Assembly: GCF_000150275.1 (NCBI RefSeq)
Contig: NW_002060943.1
Span: 1,484,628 to 1,548,627, forward strand
Direction of reading: 5' to 3'
From: Trichoplax adhaerens
Lineage: Eukaryota > Placozoa > Uniplacotomia > Trichoplacea > Trichoplacidae
Length of the DNA: 64,000 bases
The notes under the pieces are model-generated. The model saw only the letters and a program-made list of their open reading frames with translations. It ran no database searches and was not told the DNA's origin. How positions within the stretch are numbered: position 1 is the first letter of the stretch; every line of letters starts with the position of its first letter. A program made the position numbers and the translations under genes. Shown piece after piece: positions 52,642 to 63,794 of the stretch.

Positions 52642-52967
52642 TTTCTAAGCGTCCACAGCGAGTAGATCGGAAAGTCTTCTTGTTCATAGTTTTTGTAAGT
52701 ACAGTTACAGTTGGTTTTATTGCAATAAAGCTTGATTTGGGTTTTAAATCCAGATAGTCTGATTTATTGAAGACCCTTAAGAATTGGCTTTACTACACGT
52801 CATGTTTCTAAGCGTCCACAACGAGTAGATCGGAAAGTCTTCTTGTTCATAGTTTTTGTAAGTACAGTTACAGTTGGTTTTATTGCAATAAAGCTTGATT
52901 TGGGTTTTAAATCCAGATAGTCTGATTTATTGAAGACCCTTAAGAGTTGGCTTTACTACACGTCATG
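52642..52967 (+). repeat. 163-bp tandem duplication, possibly of an exon
   Basis: TTTCTAAGCGTCCACA(G/A)CGAG... at 52642-52804 is repeated at 52805-52967 with only two evident substitutions. Each copy reads SKRPQRVDRKVFLFIVF (first copy) up to a consensus GTAAGT donor; read through, the frame continues as a basic segment plus a membrane-spanning stretch and stops. This could be a duplicated exon of a type II membrane protein or a duplicated relic. It is about 200 bp from the TIR-like relic. Confidence 0.85.
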
Positions 52968-53164
52968 TTGAAAGATTCAATAGGTACTGACCTAGTTGAC
53001 TAATATATTTCATTTCGCTATCGTATTACCGTAATATTGCAGTTAAATTAATCCAATGTTGAAAATCTATCTAATCTGTACCTAAAGTTTAGTTATTAAT
53101 ATCAAAGATGAAGTACAAAGTGCAATTGGTCTACAAGCTTAATGTCTACCCGTGATATTTTCAG

Positions 53165-53590
53165 TATTCAATGAAAAGAAGTTGCCACTATGATTTAGTG
53201 ATAACGTTTATACCACATCTCGGTTCTTTGAATAAGATTACGAGAGTAATTGTTAATTTAATTATACTCGTATTCACTCATAGGTTGTCAAAATGAGTGG
53301 AAGGATTTTAACTAGCGCATTTACTTAGCCATAAATCGCTATGAGAGGGATTGCAGTGTTAATGTGACTGATAAAATCGTCGACATCTGTCGTAGCATGG
53401 TAATTGTTTCTAAGCAAGACCACTTTCTCCATACTGTGTCGAATCTTTTGTTTGAATCATTCTCAGGCTTAACACAGGATCAATTGAGGACGTGGAAGTG
53501 ATCACTGTTCTTGCTTGCATCTTTGATAGGATCGTCATTAATACACTTGCAATGAGATACATTGATTTCTCCGAATCTTTACAATACAAG
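53165..53590 (+). pseudogene. degenerate TIR-domain-like sequence
   Basis: Three consecutive frames in order resemble a Toll/IL-1 receptor (TIR) domain. Frame 1 (53165-53296, after the acceptor ATTTTCAG) has CHYDLVITF, like box 1 YDAFVSY. Frame 2 (53316-53501) has ERDCSVNVTDKIVDICRSMV then IVSKQDHF, like the RD...I..NI..SI...I.VLS..F region around box 2. Frame 3 (53468-53590) has DVEVITVLACIFDRIV and YIDF, like the ILxLLEPI and YLEWP region, and ends at a GTAAAA donor. The gaps that would have to be introns are about 17-35 nt, far below the 66-110 nt common elsewhere here. I therefore read this as a frameshifted relic. Alternatives are assembly indels in a live gene, or chance. The TIR call is by eye. 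Confidence 0.4.
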
Positions 53591-54381
53591 GTAAAATGTA
53601 CTGTCCATTATATAGAGAAGATGTCGAAACGAATTGAATGAGTAAACACCAATGTAAGACATTGCATTGACTGAAAAATAAATGGACTAGCAAAAGATCT
53701 CGTCGCAGCTTTTGAGTAATAATGCCCAGTTGGCAACTGCTACTTGCACCTGTTTGCACCCTACTCATTGACATCAGTGATAATGGAAGCAACGAAAAAA
53801 GTATTTTCTTCACCACTGTAGCTGATGTCCTTTACCGAGTAATTATTATCGTATTGGGATACAAAGTAGCAGCTCTTTTCGCTGTAGCAATAGTTGATGT
53901 CGTTTACTAAGCAATTATTTCATAAGATCATCTACGTAATCAAAGTCGAAGTCCATTATCATTATCACTAAGCTATTATCATTGATAGTACAGTATAGTG
54001 AGCTGTAATTGATTATATGCTTTCTTGACTGAATACACAACAGATGGAATTAAACAATTACATAATTATTGAATCAGCATTTGATGCTTGGTAAAATAAT
54101 TATAGATTGACTGTAAACTGCGTAGTTTATGTAGACTGTTTGATTCTAGGACAAGTGCCACCCGGATGATCGCCATCTATAGTATAACTCAATCTTAAAG
54201 TCAATGTGTCTTACATTATAAAAAGCAACATATAAATGTAAATGATAGATACATTAGAAAGAATTTTCCATTTATTACTAACTAAATAGTTCTTCATGAG
54301 TAGAAAATATCGGTGAAAGTCATGGGAGGCAATTGTGCTGATGCGACCTAATTATTATTATTACACATCGCTAGTGTAATA
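53591..54381. other. flank of the TIR-like relic
   Basis: AATAAA occurs near 53676. Short frames on both strands at 53538-53910 show no recognisable domain. Confidence 0.4.
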
Positions 54382-55680
54382 AGCTGAAATCATGATATTA
54401 GACGCAAAGTCGGATTAACCACCAAAGCTATTCCTGCGTTCGACATGCATCTCCTGTTGTGCTGTAATTGATGATGTACAGAGACTAGTCATTGAAGGAA
54501 AGAGGGCCATTGGCCAGCTTCCTCATGACTCCACTTGCCTTATAAAAAAAGCATTACTACTGTCATGAGCTGAAATTATGATATTGGACTCCAATTCGGA
54601 TTAACCATCAAAGTAGTTCTTGCGTTGGATGTGTATCCTGTTGTACGTGATGGCGTACATGGACTACTGTAGTCATTGAACAAAAGAGTACCATTGCCTG
54701 TCGGCCATCAGCTCACTCATAACTACATTTCTGTATAGCCTAAAATACATCGCTACTGTCATGAGCTGAAATTATGATATTGGACTCAAACTCGGATTAG
54801 CTATCAAAGTAGTCAAAGTAGTTCCTGCATTCAATGTGTATCCTATTGTACTTGATGGCGTCCATGGACTAGTCCTTGAACGAAAGGACACCATTGCCAG
54901 TCTGCCATCAGCTCATTCACGACTACACTTCTGTATTGCCTTAAAAAAAACAAACTTGGCTACTGTCATGAGCTGAAATCGCGATATTTGACTCGAATTA
55001 GCAATCAAAGTAGTTCCTGCGTTCAATGTGTATCCTGCTGTGCTTGATGGCGTACAGGGACTAGTCATTGAACGAAGAAGCTCATAAGCCAGCTCACTTC
55101 TGTATTGCCTTACTGTCATGAGCTGAAATCATGACATTGGACTTTAATTCGGATTAACCATTGTAGTGTAGGGGTTGTTAGCCCTAAATGTTTGCCATTT
55201 CATCATACTGGCCTTATCCACACTTACTTTAAGACATACAATTAGTTCTACACTACATGCTATCACTCTATTGCCTACACAAAACTACTTTAATTAGCTG
55301 AAATCACTACAACCATCAAAGTAGTTCCTACGTTCAAAGAGTATCCTGCTGTTCTTAATGGCGTATAGGGACTAGTCATTGAACGAAAGAAGGCCATAGG
55401 CCAGCTCACTTCTGCATTGCCTTACTGTCATGAGCTGAAATCATGACATTGGACTTTAATTCGGATTAACCATTGTAGTGTAGGGGTTGTTAGCCCTAAA
55501 TGTTTGCCATTTCATCATACTGGCCTTATCCACACTTACTTTAAGACGTACAGTTAGTTCTACACTACATGCTATCACTCTATTGCCTACACAAAACTAC
55601 TTTAATAAGCTGAAATCACGACAACCATCAACGTTCAATGAGTATCCTGTTGTTCTTAATGGCGTATAGGGACTAGTCAT
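54382..55680. repeat. degenerate tandem array
   Basis: Units begin near AGCTGAAAT at 54382, 54568, 54764, 54971, 55121, 55296, 55433 and 55608. They share blocks such as GATATTGGACT, TCGGATTAACCATCAAAGTA, GTAGTTCCTGCGTTCAATGT and GGACTAGTCATTGAACGAAAG. The last part is a near-identical 312-bp higher-order duplication (55121 to 55433). Several units keep a coding-like line (VVPAFNVYPAVLDGV), so the array may derive from a coding block. Confidence 0.8.
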
Positions 55681-56529
55681 TGAAGGAAAGAAGGCCATTG
55701 CCAGTCTGCCATAGCCAGCTAACTTGCCACTACAGTCACTGGCTCACTGCGCCATCTTTCTCATCGCTAGTTGGGGTTGGCATGATTGACAACGTTGAAG
55801 GTGTCACAGGTGCGATCGATCAATCGCTGGATGCTACAGCTGCAGCCGGGATAGGACAATGGAGGAAAAGTAAACTCTGCTGAATGCGTTGTTGTAGTGT
55901 GCACGTTATACAAGCGATAGTCTCATGTTTGAAACATACAATCTTGATATAGCCTAAAACAAGAGTTTTCCCTGCCAGAATCAGTCCATTCTTGGCTATC
56001 CAAGGTAGTATAAAAGTTGGACATAAGCGTGTAGCACAGCCAGTCATTGGTCGTGGACAGAAAGACAGACAGACAAAGCCCACTGTCCAGACTGGACAGT
56101 GGGCAGGCGCATACTAATGACGAAACGATCCTTCCTTCCGTTTATTCCTCTTGGAATGGGACAAGAATGAAAGCAACCTTGACCAACTTGGCTCGTCTAG
56201 AAGTGGAGACATAGAATAAGAGATTATTAAGCTATAGAGTGGCTATTAGAATTACGAAAGGAAAGCCTTATTAATCATCCAATTGACGAAGCAATTACAT
56301 CCTTGCTACCAAGGGGAAAATCACTGGATCCTACGCGTACTTGGACTGGCGTTGAGAGTCGCTATTTTGCCCTTGACTACAAATTGTAAACTGGCTGCAA
56401 CATCGTTCAATAGTTTACCCTACTTTCTTCTTAGCCTATTAGCACACGCAATCGATACGATTAGCAAAGTTTTCTATTACGCCTCTACAGCAATCTTACG
56501 CTAGTTTCAACCTATCGAATAGGATTATA
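55681..56529. other. upstream region of the SLC35A gene
   Basis: Holds an exon-like block at 55771-55869 (+). After a TAG acceptor it reads MIDNVEGVTGAIDQSLDATA then AAGIGQWRK up to a GTAAAC donor, with no continuation found. It also holds a perfect 27-bp palindrome at 56078-56104. The SLC35A promoter and 5' UTR should be in the right-hand part. Confidence 0.4.
56078..56104. repeat. perfect palindrome, 13-bp arms, 1-nt centre
   Basis: GCCCACTGTCCAG, A, CTGGACAGTGGGC. It directly follows a GACAGACAGACA run. It is GC-rich in AT-rich surroundings, so it would form a stable hairpin. Confidence 0.95.
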
Positions 56530-59500
56530 ATGAAAGAAAATAAAAATAGCGATGGTAGAAGTAATAGCAATACGGATCCGACGATACGAATCGGTACCAT
56601 CAATGTTTCGCTAAAATATATTAGTTTATTTACTTTAACGCTTCAAACAACCGCTTTGGTCTTGATCATGCGATATTCTAGAACTATACCTAGCAAGACG
56701 ATGTATCTGGTCACTACTGCAGTGGTTATTGCTGAAGCGATGAAAGTCATTACTTGCTTGTTAATCATCTTTCGACAAGTCGGCTTCAATTTTCATAAGT
56801 TTACTGCAGTCGTTCGCGATGAATGTATTGGACAATTCTCTGAGACGATTAAATTGGCTATTCCAGCTGGGCTTTATACGGTGCAAAATAATTTACTCTA
56901 CATTGCTTTATCCAACCTGGACGCAGCTACATATCAAGTCACCTATCAGTTAAAAATTTTAACTACTGCTGTTTTCTCCGTCACCATGTTGGGTAGGAGA
57001 CTCAGCTCGACTAAGTGGATTGCATTAGTCTTACTCATGGCTGGTGTCTCATTGGTTCAGGTGAGTGTAGACAGTGCTCTACTTGTAAGAAAGTTGCCGT
57101 AAGCACACTTTCAACGCGTCCAGTGCTTGCAACATTATCAGCCATCGTAGCTGATTTACCAGTACAACTTACATGGTAACAAGTGGACTGCATTCAAGCA
57201 GCTACCTCATTGAAATTGGATAGATTTCATGTTATCCTCCAATAACGACCATTTCGTGCATGCTTAAAAGTAGCGTAAATGTTATAGAGAGTTATAAAGA
57301 TGTACAGGCAGTCCTCCAATTGGACAGTTTATCTACTGCAGTACTATGGATACAATCAAATATGACTTTGGATTTCTTGAGTACTCTTACAATAGTCGTA
57401 GACTGCGGAGGTGATACATACAGTAGACGAATTTGTGCATCATTTATAGGTATAGACAACCACAACCTACCAATCGATGGATATGGACATCACTTCTGAT
57501 TGACCTAATGTATTATTATCGATTTATATATTAGCATCATCAAATTACTAACTCACTTTCGAAATATTTAGATGCCAACGAAGGGGCCACATAGTTCCAA
57601 AGATTTATCTAAATCGAAGCAATTCTTGGGATTAGTTGCTGTCCTTACTGCTTGTTTATCAAGCGGATTTTCCGGAGTTTATTTTGAAAAAATTTTGAAA
57701 GGTAGGCTACAGTGTTCTAGAACGCGTATAATACTCTCAGCATTCTTTACGCTTCTGTTCCCTCCATAATGCGATATTATTGACACTAACGTTGATGTTT
57801 AGTACATCAGTCTATAATTAATTCTTATCCATTAATCAACCATCCCATTCATTCGCCATTCAGTGATTATTGCACTTTACTAGAGTTATATACTAATATC
57901 AACAACAATTATTCATATCTGTAATGCATCGTACAGTACTGTGCATTCTGGCAAATAAGACTATAAGAACAATATGTATATAATATTCAAATTGCAATAA
58001 AATACTTGCAGACTGTGTACGCTTAGACAATATCCAGGCTTATTAATGACATAATTAACAGGCAAGCTAGTTGAAAAAATGTGTCGTTATGGATAGTCTA
58101 GTTACTGTATTTTGTAAATTGTAAGAAAGTCAACGTTATATGACATCTCCATGAATAGATTGATGACATATAGTAGTAATATTAACTAATAATTTACTAT
58201 TTCGTGCATTACAAGTATTTTGGTACTAAAGAAATCAACTAGGTATGCTATACATTTTCATTATTCATTATGCGGATCTATGCAGTTGTACTTACTTTAC
58301 TGTACACTTTTCACGACCTCACTGGATTACATTATATAGTACAGTATGTCCCCATAGATAGTATCTACAAATATTATTTAGAAAGCATTAAATGTAGAAT
58401 ATTTCACAACTTGTGATGATACTGGTAATCAAATACCATACTCGGCCCATGTTGAAGATTTTTACTTGTACTTACATACGATCAATATGGAGACACTCTT
58501 TCGCTTAGAGGTACCGATAATTCATTACTAATAAATGAAAAATCATAGCAATGATGTTACTCCTTGATATTTTTGACCTAATACTCTCCTATAACAGACC
58601 TTACACATCATAACATTGTGTTATAGTGACCACGTAGTACAGTAGTATCTTGAAGGTATCACGATATTGCTTGAAAATTCAACGAAAGATGAGCCTTATT
58701 TATCTGTCAAAGTTAAGGTGTTTACTTAAAGGCAGATAGATATACTTTAATACTCTGATTGTTACTTTATCACCTACAAGAGACTGATCCCTACTGTACA
58801 TGCAACGGCATTGGCTTCTATTAAATCGTTTGATTTCTCTGCTAACTCTATGGTTATCATCTATATTGCAGTTGCAGTTGTAATGGTGCCAAACAGCTAC
58901 CTTCTTGTCATAACGCCTATGTAGTACTGTAGGTTGCTAATTCTATTCAGACTCAACGAAACTGACTAAGGAGTTTATTACAACTGAAATTGCCCATTCG
59001 CCCTATGTTTTATAGTAATCTTCGATCACGAAAGTAGTAGTTTACACTTTGGTAGGGCTAGTATCATACTGTATTACTAAAGTAAGCCTGACTTTATCAT
59101 TTACCAATATGTGTTGTCCATGACAATCTCCATAAATATTTTATTACCACTGACTTTTAAATCTCCAATCTGTGTAACTTGTTCATTTATACTGTAGGTA
59201 CAAAGTCTTCCATTTGGGTTCGTAACGTACAGCTTGGTACATTTGGATTTATTTTCGGTTTAATGGGAATGTTGTACAAAGATTATGATGCACTTGTTAA
59301 AGATGGTTTTTTCCAAGGCTATAATAACATTACGTGGATCGTCGTAAGTTTACAGGTAATGCTACACTGCTTTAGTATGTTTTAAACGCAGGTTTAGATT
59401 ATTCTTGCGCTCGATAGCAAGGCTGTACCGAATGTTGGGAATAGGATTATCATCAACTATGTATGCTGTCGTAATCATAACACAAATTTTTTTTTCAATC

Positions 59501-59753
59501 ATCATTGCAGGCTATTGGGGGTTTGATAGTCGCCGTTGTTGTAAAATACGCTGACAACATCCTTAAAGGATTCGCTACATCGATCTCAATCATAACATCT
59601 TCACTTTTATCTTATTACGTTTTACAAGACTTTATTCCATCTCAATTTTTTGTGTATGGAACTTGCATTGTACTTGTCGCCACTTATTTATATAGTAAGC
59701 CTGACGCCCCAGCTCCTAGTCCGCCGACTTCTTCAGCAAGTAACAAAGTCTGA
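56530..59753 (+). CDS. SLC35A-type Golgi nucleotide-sugar transporter
   Basis: A multi-pass Golgi antiporter exchanging a cytosolic nucleotide sugar for luminal UMP or CMP. Exons: 56530-57060, 57572-57701, 59198-59355, 59511-59753. Phases agree, giving 353 aa (SLC35A members about 320-340 plus a slightly longer N-terminus). Hallmarks are [20 protein letters not shown] and [19 protein letters not shown] in exon 1, [15 protein letters not shown] in exon 2, VRNVQLG and [17 protein letters not shown] in exon 3, and [16 protein letters not shown] in exon 4. It ends in a Pro/Ser tail with a C-terminal KV. The conserved segments place it in SLC35A2/A3 (UDP-galactose or UDP-N-acetylglucosamine), with A3 slightly favoured by eye. 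Substrate cannot be decided from sequence. Intron 2 is long (about 1.5 kb) for this window. The gene is tail-to-tail with PFDN2. Confidence 0.93.
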
Positions 59754-60707
59754 ATAGACGTGAAATAGGATACTGGAGAAGCTGAACTATCGTCGAATTA
59801 TCCAATTCATTTCAGCATAAATGACTATAATACGCTTTTAGCGTATCGCAAATGAGGCGAAGCAACGATATCGAACGAATTGAACTGGCGTTTTCTTAGG
59901 ATAATCACTATATTATAGACTGATGTTCAAATTCATTTTAATCTATATTTAACTTACAACGTGTGCGTAAGGACTTGTCCATCATTATGATTTGGATATA
60001 TACAGATATTACGTAGGTATGATATTATTATTATTATTTTATTACAATTTGATGATGAAACCGAGATTATACTAATTTGTGTACTCGTATTTTAATGTAT
60101 TTGGTAGTTACCGTCTTAAGTTATTGTTGTTGTCTCCATTGGACATACACGTCCATTGTGTTTAATTAATGTGAAGACAATCTTAAACTGTTGGCGTGTG
60201 ATATAGCACAACTAAAGTTGCATAAGGGAAATCCATCGGAGAATTCTTGCTCAATTATTGAAACTGAACTCTTTCACGATATACAGACTCTTTAATCAAG
60301 AAAATTACAAAACGACATATACCTAGTCAGAAAATCATATACAACTAATTATATACAAACAGTAGCATAATGATTTAGATTGTTTACCGAAATAGGTATA
60401 CGGTATAATCAAAGCAAAAGTGAATGTATTGTTTTCAGAATCTTACTAAAATGACACTAATTCAAGATAAATTAACTAACGATTCCTTCATTCCTTCATT
60501 TATGTTATTAGTAAAATATCTCCAATACCGCTTACATAACAATTGAAAATTATCCGTAATCCATACGGAAAACAGAATAAAACTTGACGAAAAAGTACTT
60601 GTCACTGTAGATGAGTAATTGCAGTGATAGGTAGTTACAATTGAAGATGAAGCAAGTGCATCCTTGATCAACGATAGTTTAAATTATAATTCTTGATTGG
60701 TAAACTG
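59754..60707. other. shared 3' flank of two convergent genes
   Basis: About 950 bp between the SLC35A stop and the PFDN2 stop, with the 3' UTRs of both. No coding exon recognised. Confidence 0.5.
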
Positions 60708-61688
60708 TTAATCTTTGCCAGCAACGAGTATCCCTTGGCCAGACGACTTTGTTTCTTTGCTCTCTTCCTGATTGGATTCTCGTTCTCCTCTGACTTTAAT
60801 GTTATACTTTTGCCTAAATTGATTTATCTCTTCTCCTTTGGTACCTAATCTCTCTTTTAGTTTTTCCGTTGCTTTAATGATCTGTAAGCATGGAAACAAT
60901 CAAGTTAACTTTAAGAACCTAGCCGCAGTATGGCATTAAAAAGCGTAGGCTTTACCTTCTCGCTATACTACAGTATAAAGTAGACTGTATAGTATAAATT
61001 AACATGCGTATCCGCTTTGGTGTCTCACTGAGAATAATATGAGATGATATCCAACGATTTTCATTTCATATATCACAAGTAAATGCTGGTACACAGCTCT
61101 ACGGTACTGTATAGCACTGTATTTGCAGTCCATGATAATACAGTAGTGTAATTCGATTAAAGTAATTCCAAAATTAAAGAAGACAACGTTAAGTGGGTTG
61201 CACGTTTCTACTACTATTACAATACCTGCTCTTGGTTATGTTGCAACGCTGGAAGGACTTCTCCAGCCGTCCTTTCAACCAAAATGCCTCCAATCAAACG
61301 GAAGCATTTCCTCTTTGCGTCGACCTCTTGCAAGGTATCAATGACAATTCTGTATAAAAAGAAGTGAATGCATAGATTCATTGACGTAGCCAACATCATG
61401 ACAACAAGTAAGCATGTAACCGAAACAATCTATCTCCTTTAGCAGCTCGCTATGTGAAAGTGGATCCATTGCAATCGATGGATTTCATCTGCTAGAGCTG
61501 GACAACAAGTCCATAGTATCCTGTTATTACTGCTTTACAAGTCTACAAACTCACTTGTGCTCATTTTTCTCTAATTCTAATTCGCCAATCTTGGAAGCAA
61601 TCGCTCTCTGTTCCTGTCTTAAATGGTTAAACTGTGCAACAACTTGATCCTGTGTATATAACGTCTTCGTTTTCTTGCCAGTCGCCAT
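60708..61688 (-). CDS. PFDN2: prefoldin subunit 2
   Basis: Beta-type subunit of the hexameric prefoldin chaperone, which passes unfolded actin and tubulin to the CCT chaperonin in the cytosol. Exons on the minus strand: 61555-61688, 61226-61349, 60708-60881. Phases agree, giving 143 aa (human 154). The first coiled-coil helix holds QVVAQFNHLRQEQRAIASKI. The beta-hairpin region is IVIDTLQEVDAKRKCFRLIG then GILVERTAGEVLPAL. The second helix is EKLKERLGTKGEEINQFRQK, followed by a short polar tail ending GQGILVAGKD. The start ATG at 61688 gives MATGKKTKTLY, a normal N-terminus. A consensus donor (CTGTAG/GTGAGT at about 61773) upstream and acceptor-like sites before the ATG suggest a small 5' UTR intron. 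The junction between exons 2 and 3 lacks two residues compared with the human protein. Confidence 0.95.
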
Positions 61689-61880
61689 GATGCCTTGTCC
61701 ACTATGAGAGCCTTTGAAAAAATCGATACGCTTGACTATACGCAAGAGTACTGTCCTGTGCTGTATACTCACCTACAGTACCGGTCTAGACCAGCTCGGT
61801 TTCTCGGCCTTTAGTGCATGCGCAATGTTGACAGATCTCAGCCGTTTGCCACTTCCACCATACTCATTTCTGAAATTGAG
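61689..61880 (-). promoter_or_regulatory. probable PFDN2 promoter and 5' UTR
   Basis: TGCATGCGCA at 61815-61824 resembles an NRF-1 site (YGCGCAYGCGCR, one half complete). GGAAGTGG on the minus strand near 61848-61856 resembles an ETS site. Both lie 130-170 bp upstream of the PFDN2 ATG and are typical of housekeeping-gene promoters in animals. The start of transcription was not located. Confidence 0.35.
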
Positions 61881-61904
61881 CCGTTTATGACTGTTCAGTA
61901 GGGT

Positions 61905-62095
61905 ATATGAAATACTGTACTGTACAGTATAGTAGACTAGTGATGCGGGATGCTGATGCCGTACTTTGAGGTCTTGACGGTCTGGTCTGGTCTGGTCTGG
62001 TCCGGACCCCGGTCTGCAGAAAACGGTACGCTCAAGGATACAGTGTACAGTACTGTACGTAGTGTACTGTACACTGTACAGTACACTGAGTAATA
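61905..62095. repeat. palindromic GTACAGT island with (TCTGG)n
   Basis: ACTGTACTGTACAGT-type self-complementary runs flank a TCTGG repeat (four units plus TCCGG, 61981-62005). It lies between the divergently oriented PFDN2 and the plus-strand gene to its right. This is the same motif family as at 11151 and 19080. Confidence 0.75.
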
Positions 62096-62405
62096 GTAGC
62101 TCCAAAATACCCTCTTTAGACGGACAGACATCTGGCCTCATTTCCTTCACAAATTGTTCTAAACACTGCGTTATGACTGTGCTGTACTTTAGTATGCTAA
62201 CAGTCGATTGTGAATGAAGTGATTTTTTGCTAATGAAGTCATATTTCATTGCCTTCCATTACCTATTGCTAATCTCTGCTTGCAAGCAGTAACTTCAGAT
62301 CGTCAATGTTATTTCAAATTAATACGAGTGATTTAGAAAACAGACACGGAAAATCGATACTGAGCAACTCTTTTTCCACATTTCACTCTAATCAGATTTG
62401 AAAAA

Positions 62406-62482
62406 GTCCGTCCATCCGAGGAGAGCACCTAGTCCATTTGAGTAGTCCAAGTGTACTGGGTACTCTTCTCGGACGGACGGTC
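62406..62482. repeat. imperfect inverted repeat (foldback)
   Basis: CCGTCCATCCGAGGAGAG (62408-62425) and CTCTTCTCGGACGGACGG (62463-62480) are reverse complements at 16 of 18 positions, separated by 37 nt. It is near the 5' side of the plus-strand coding segment. Confidence 0.85.
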
Positions 62483-63065
62483 GTACACACTCCATTCGTG
62501 GCGGGCTTCAACACACACTTACGTCACCTTCCAATGATTACCATGGCAAACGAGTTCGTTTTGAAAGTGGAAATGAATTGGAAATAATGTCCAACAACAT
62601 CTCGGCGTAAGATAGAAGCAACAGTAAAACATTGATGGCTTTGAGGACTATCAACAGCAATAAGGATTGGTGAGTGAAGAAATGATGAATTCACAGTACT
62701 GCATGAGTGTATAGAGCAACGTACTAGCTACATGTACAATTGTACAGCCATGATATAGGATAGTCAATTGTAGATGTTCAATGCTTGAGCATGATGGAAA
62801 GGTAGATTTTAGGCGAATTACCACTCAATAGACTGCATGAAGTTGTTCTTATTAAGTAGTCCCTCATTATGACTGTAATAGCGACCGACAGTGATAATAT
62901 GCTGCTAACGTGTACTCTTATTTTGGATACTTTTGTAGTGTATTTAGCACAGATGATCCATTTGCTGAAGAGGAACAACAATCTCGGCCTTTTTATTATC
63001 CTACTCCTGAGAAATACTTTGATCCAGAACAACGACGTCAGGTTCATTCCACTCTACATAAATGA
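62446..63065 (+). CDS. unrecognised protein, C-terminal exons
   Basis: The exon ending at 62606 (donor GTAAGA) contains NDYHGKRVRFESGNELEIMS then NNIS. It splices in phase to 62939-63065 (acceptor TTTTGTAG), which reads VFSTDDPFAEEEQQSRPFYY then PTPEKYFDPEQRRQVHSTLHK and a stop. This tail is acidic and aromatic, typical of an intrinsically disordered nuclear or adaptor protein; I do not recognise it. An alternative middle block (62625-62669, KTLMALRTINSNKD) also ends at a good donor in the same phase, but would require an 18-nt intron. Upstream, the same frame continues past an in-frame TAG (62443-62445) into KKSVHPRRAPSPFE. The true 5' exon, the start Met and whether the gene is intact are therefore unresolved. 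It is divergent from PFDN2. Confidence 0.5.
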
Positions 63066-63794
63066 TGATCATCCGCTCAATTTATTTTCATGCCATCATA
63101 TGCAGTCAATTGAATATGGACTGATCAAATGACCCCGCCATTCGGACATAATTTATTGTATTGCAAAGTGCTATACTAATACTCTATACTACGCTTTGTA
63201 GTAAGCTTCAATGGCTACTCACATCATTGCATCGGTTCTATACCTTCTTAGTACGCTGACAATATCAATTCGTTATTTTGACTTATTTGAAACCTCCTTT
63301 GCCCTCTGTATTTCTGTATTTTTTGTATTAACATACTATATCAATTTTACTGTGCATCATTTTGTCGATATTAGCTCATGATCTCAAAGATAGAATATCG
63401 TCTCAAATCCGTACCAAATTTACTGTTTCGATCAAACTCCTTGATTAAAATTCATGCCAATACAATAGTAGTAATAAACGACGTATAGTATTTCCTACGG
63501 AATAACATGGCGAAATACTGTATGCGTTTCACAACCTAGAGGAAGTAATTAAAGCCTCCTGTAAAGGTCCACACTAGAATTTGCCAGTTAATTTCACGCT
63601 GAAGTTGATGCAATATTCCCAAATTAATTAATTAACATTTCCGCCTGAAACATTGCTTAAACTGATACTTTTGGATTGATTGTAGCCTAATAGTGTAGTG
63701 CCACTAGCCAGTATCCAATTTGTAAGGATCATAAATGCAGTTCTGTTTATGCAAAAGGATATGATAACAGTTAAATACAATAACTTCTTTGTTA
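63066..63794. other. intergenic stretch between convergent genes
   Basis: AT-rich, with no exon, RNA gene or repeat recognised. It should include 3' UTRs of the genes on either side. Confidence 0.45.

Noticed and set aside
53283-53467. Ultra-short introns (17-35 nt) that would make the TIR-like frames a live gene
   Set aside because: Far shorter than any well-supported intron here; frameshift decay is simpler.
54382-55680. CRISPR-like array
   Set aside because: Units are long, degenerate and uneven, with no short identical repeats separated by unique spacers; the genome is animal.
61773-62249. 158-codon minus-strand frame as a protein
   Set aside because: It runs through the palindromic and TCTGG repeats, and its residue mix (repeated YTVQY/YSTVHC) only reflects the repeat; its lower part is PFDN2 5' flank.
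62607-62624. An 18-nt intron joining NNISA to KTLMALRT
   Set aside because: Other introns in this window are at least about 66 nt, and direct splicing from 62606 to 62939 keeps the phase without it.
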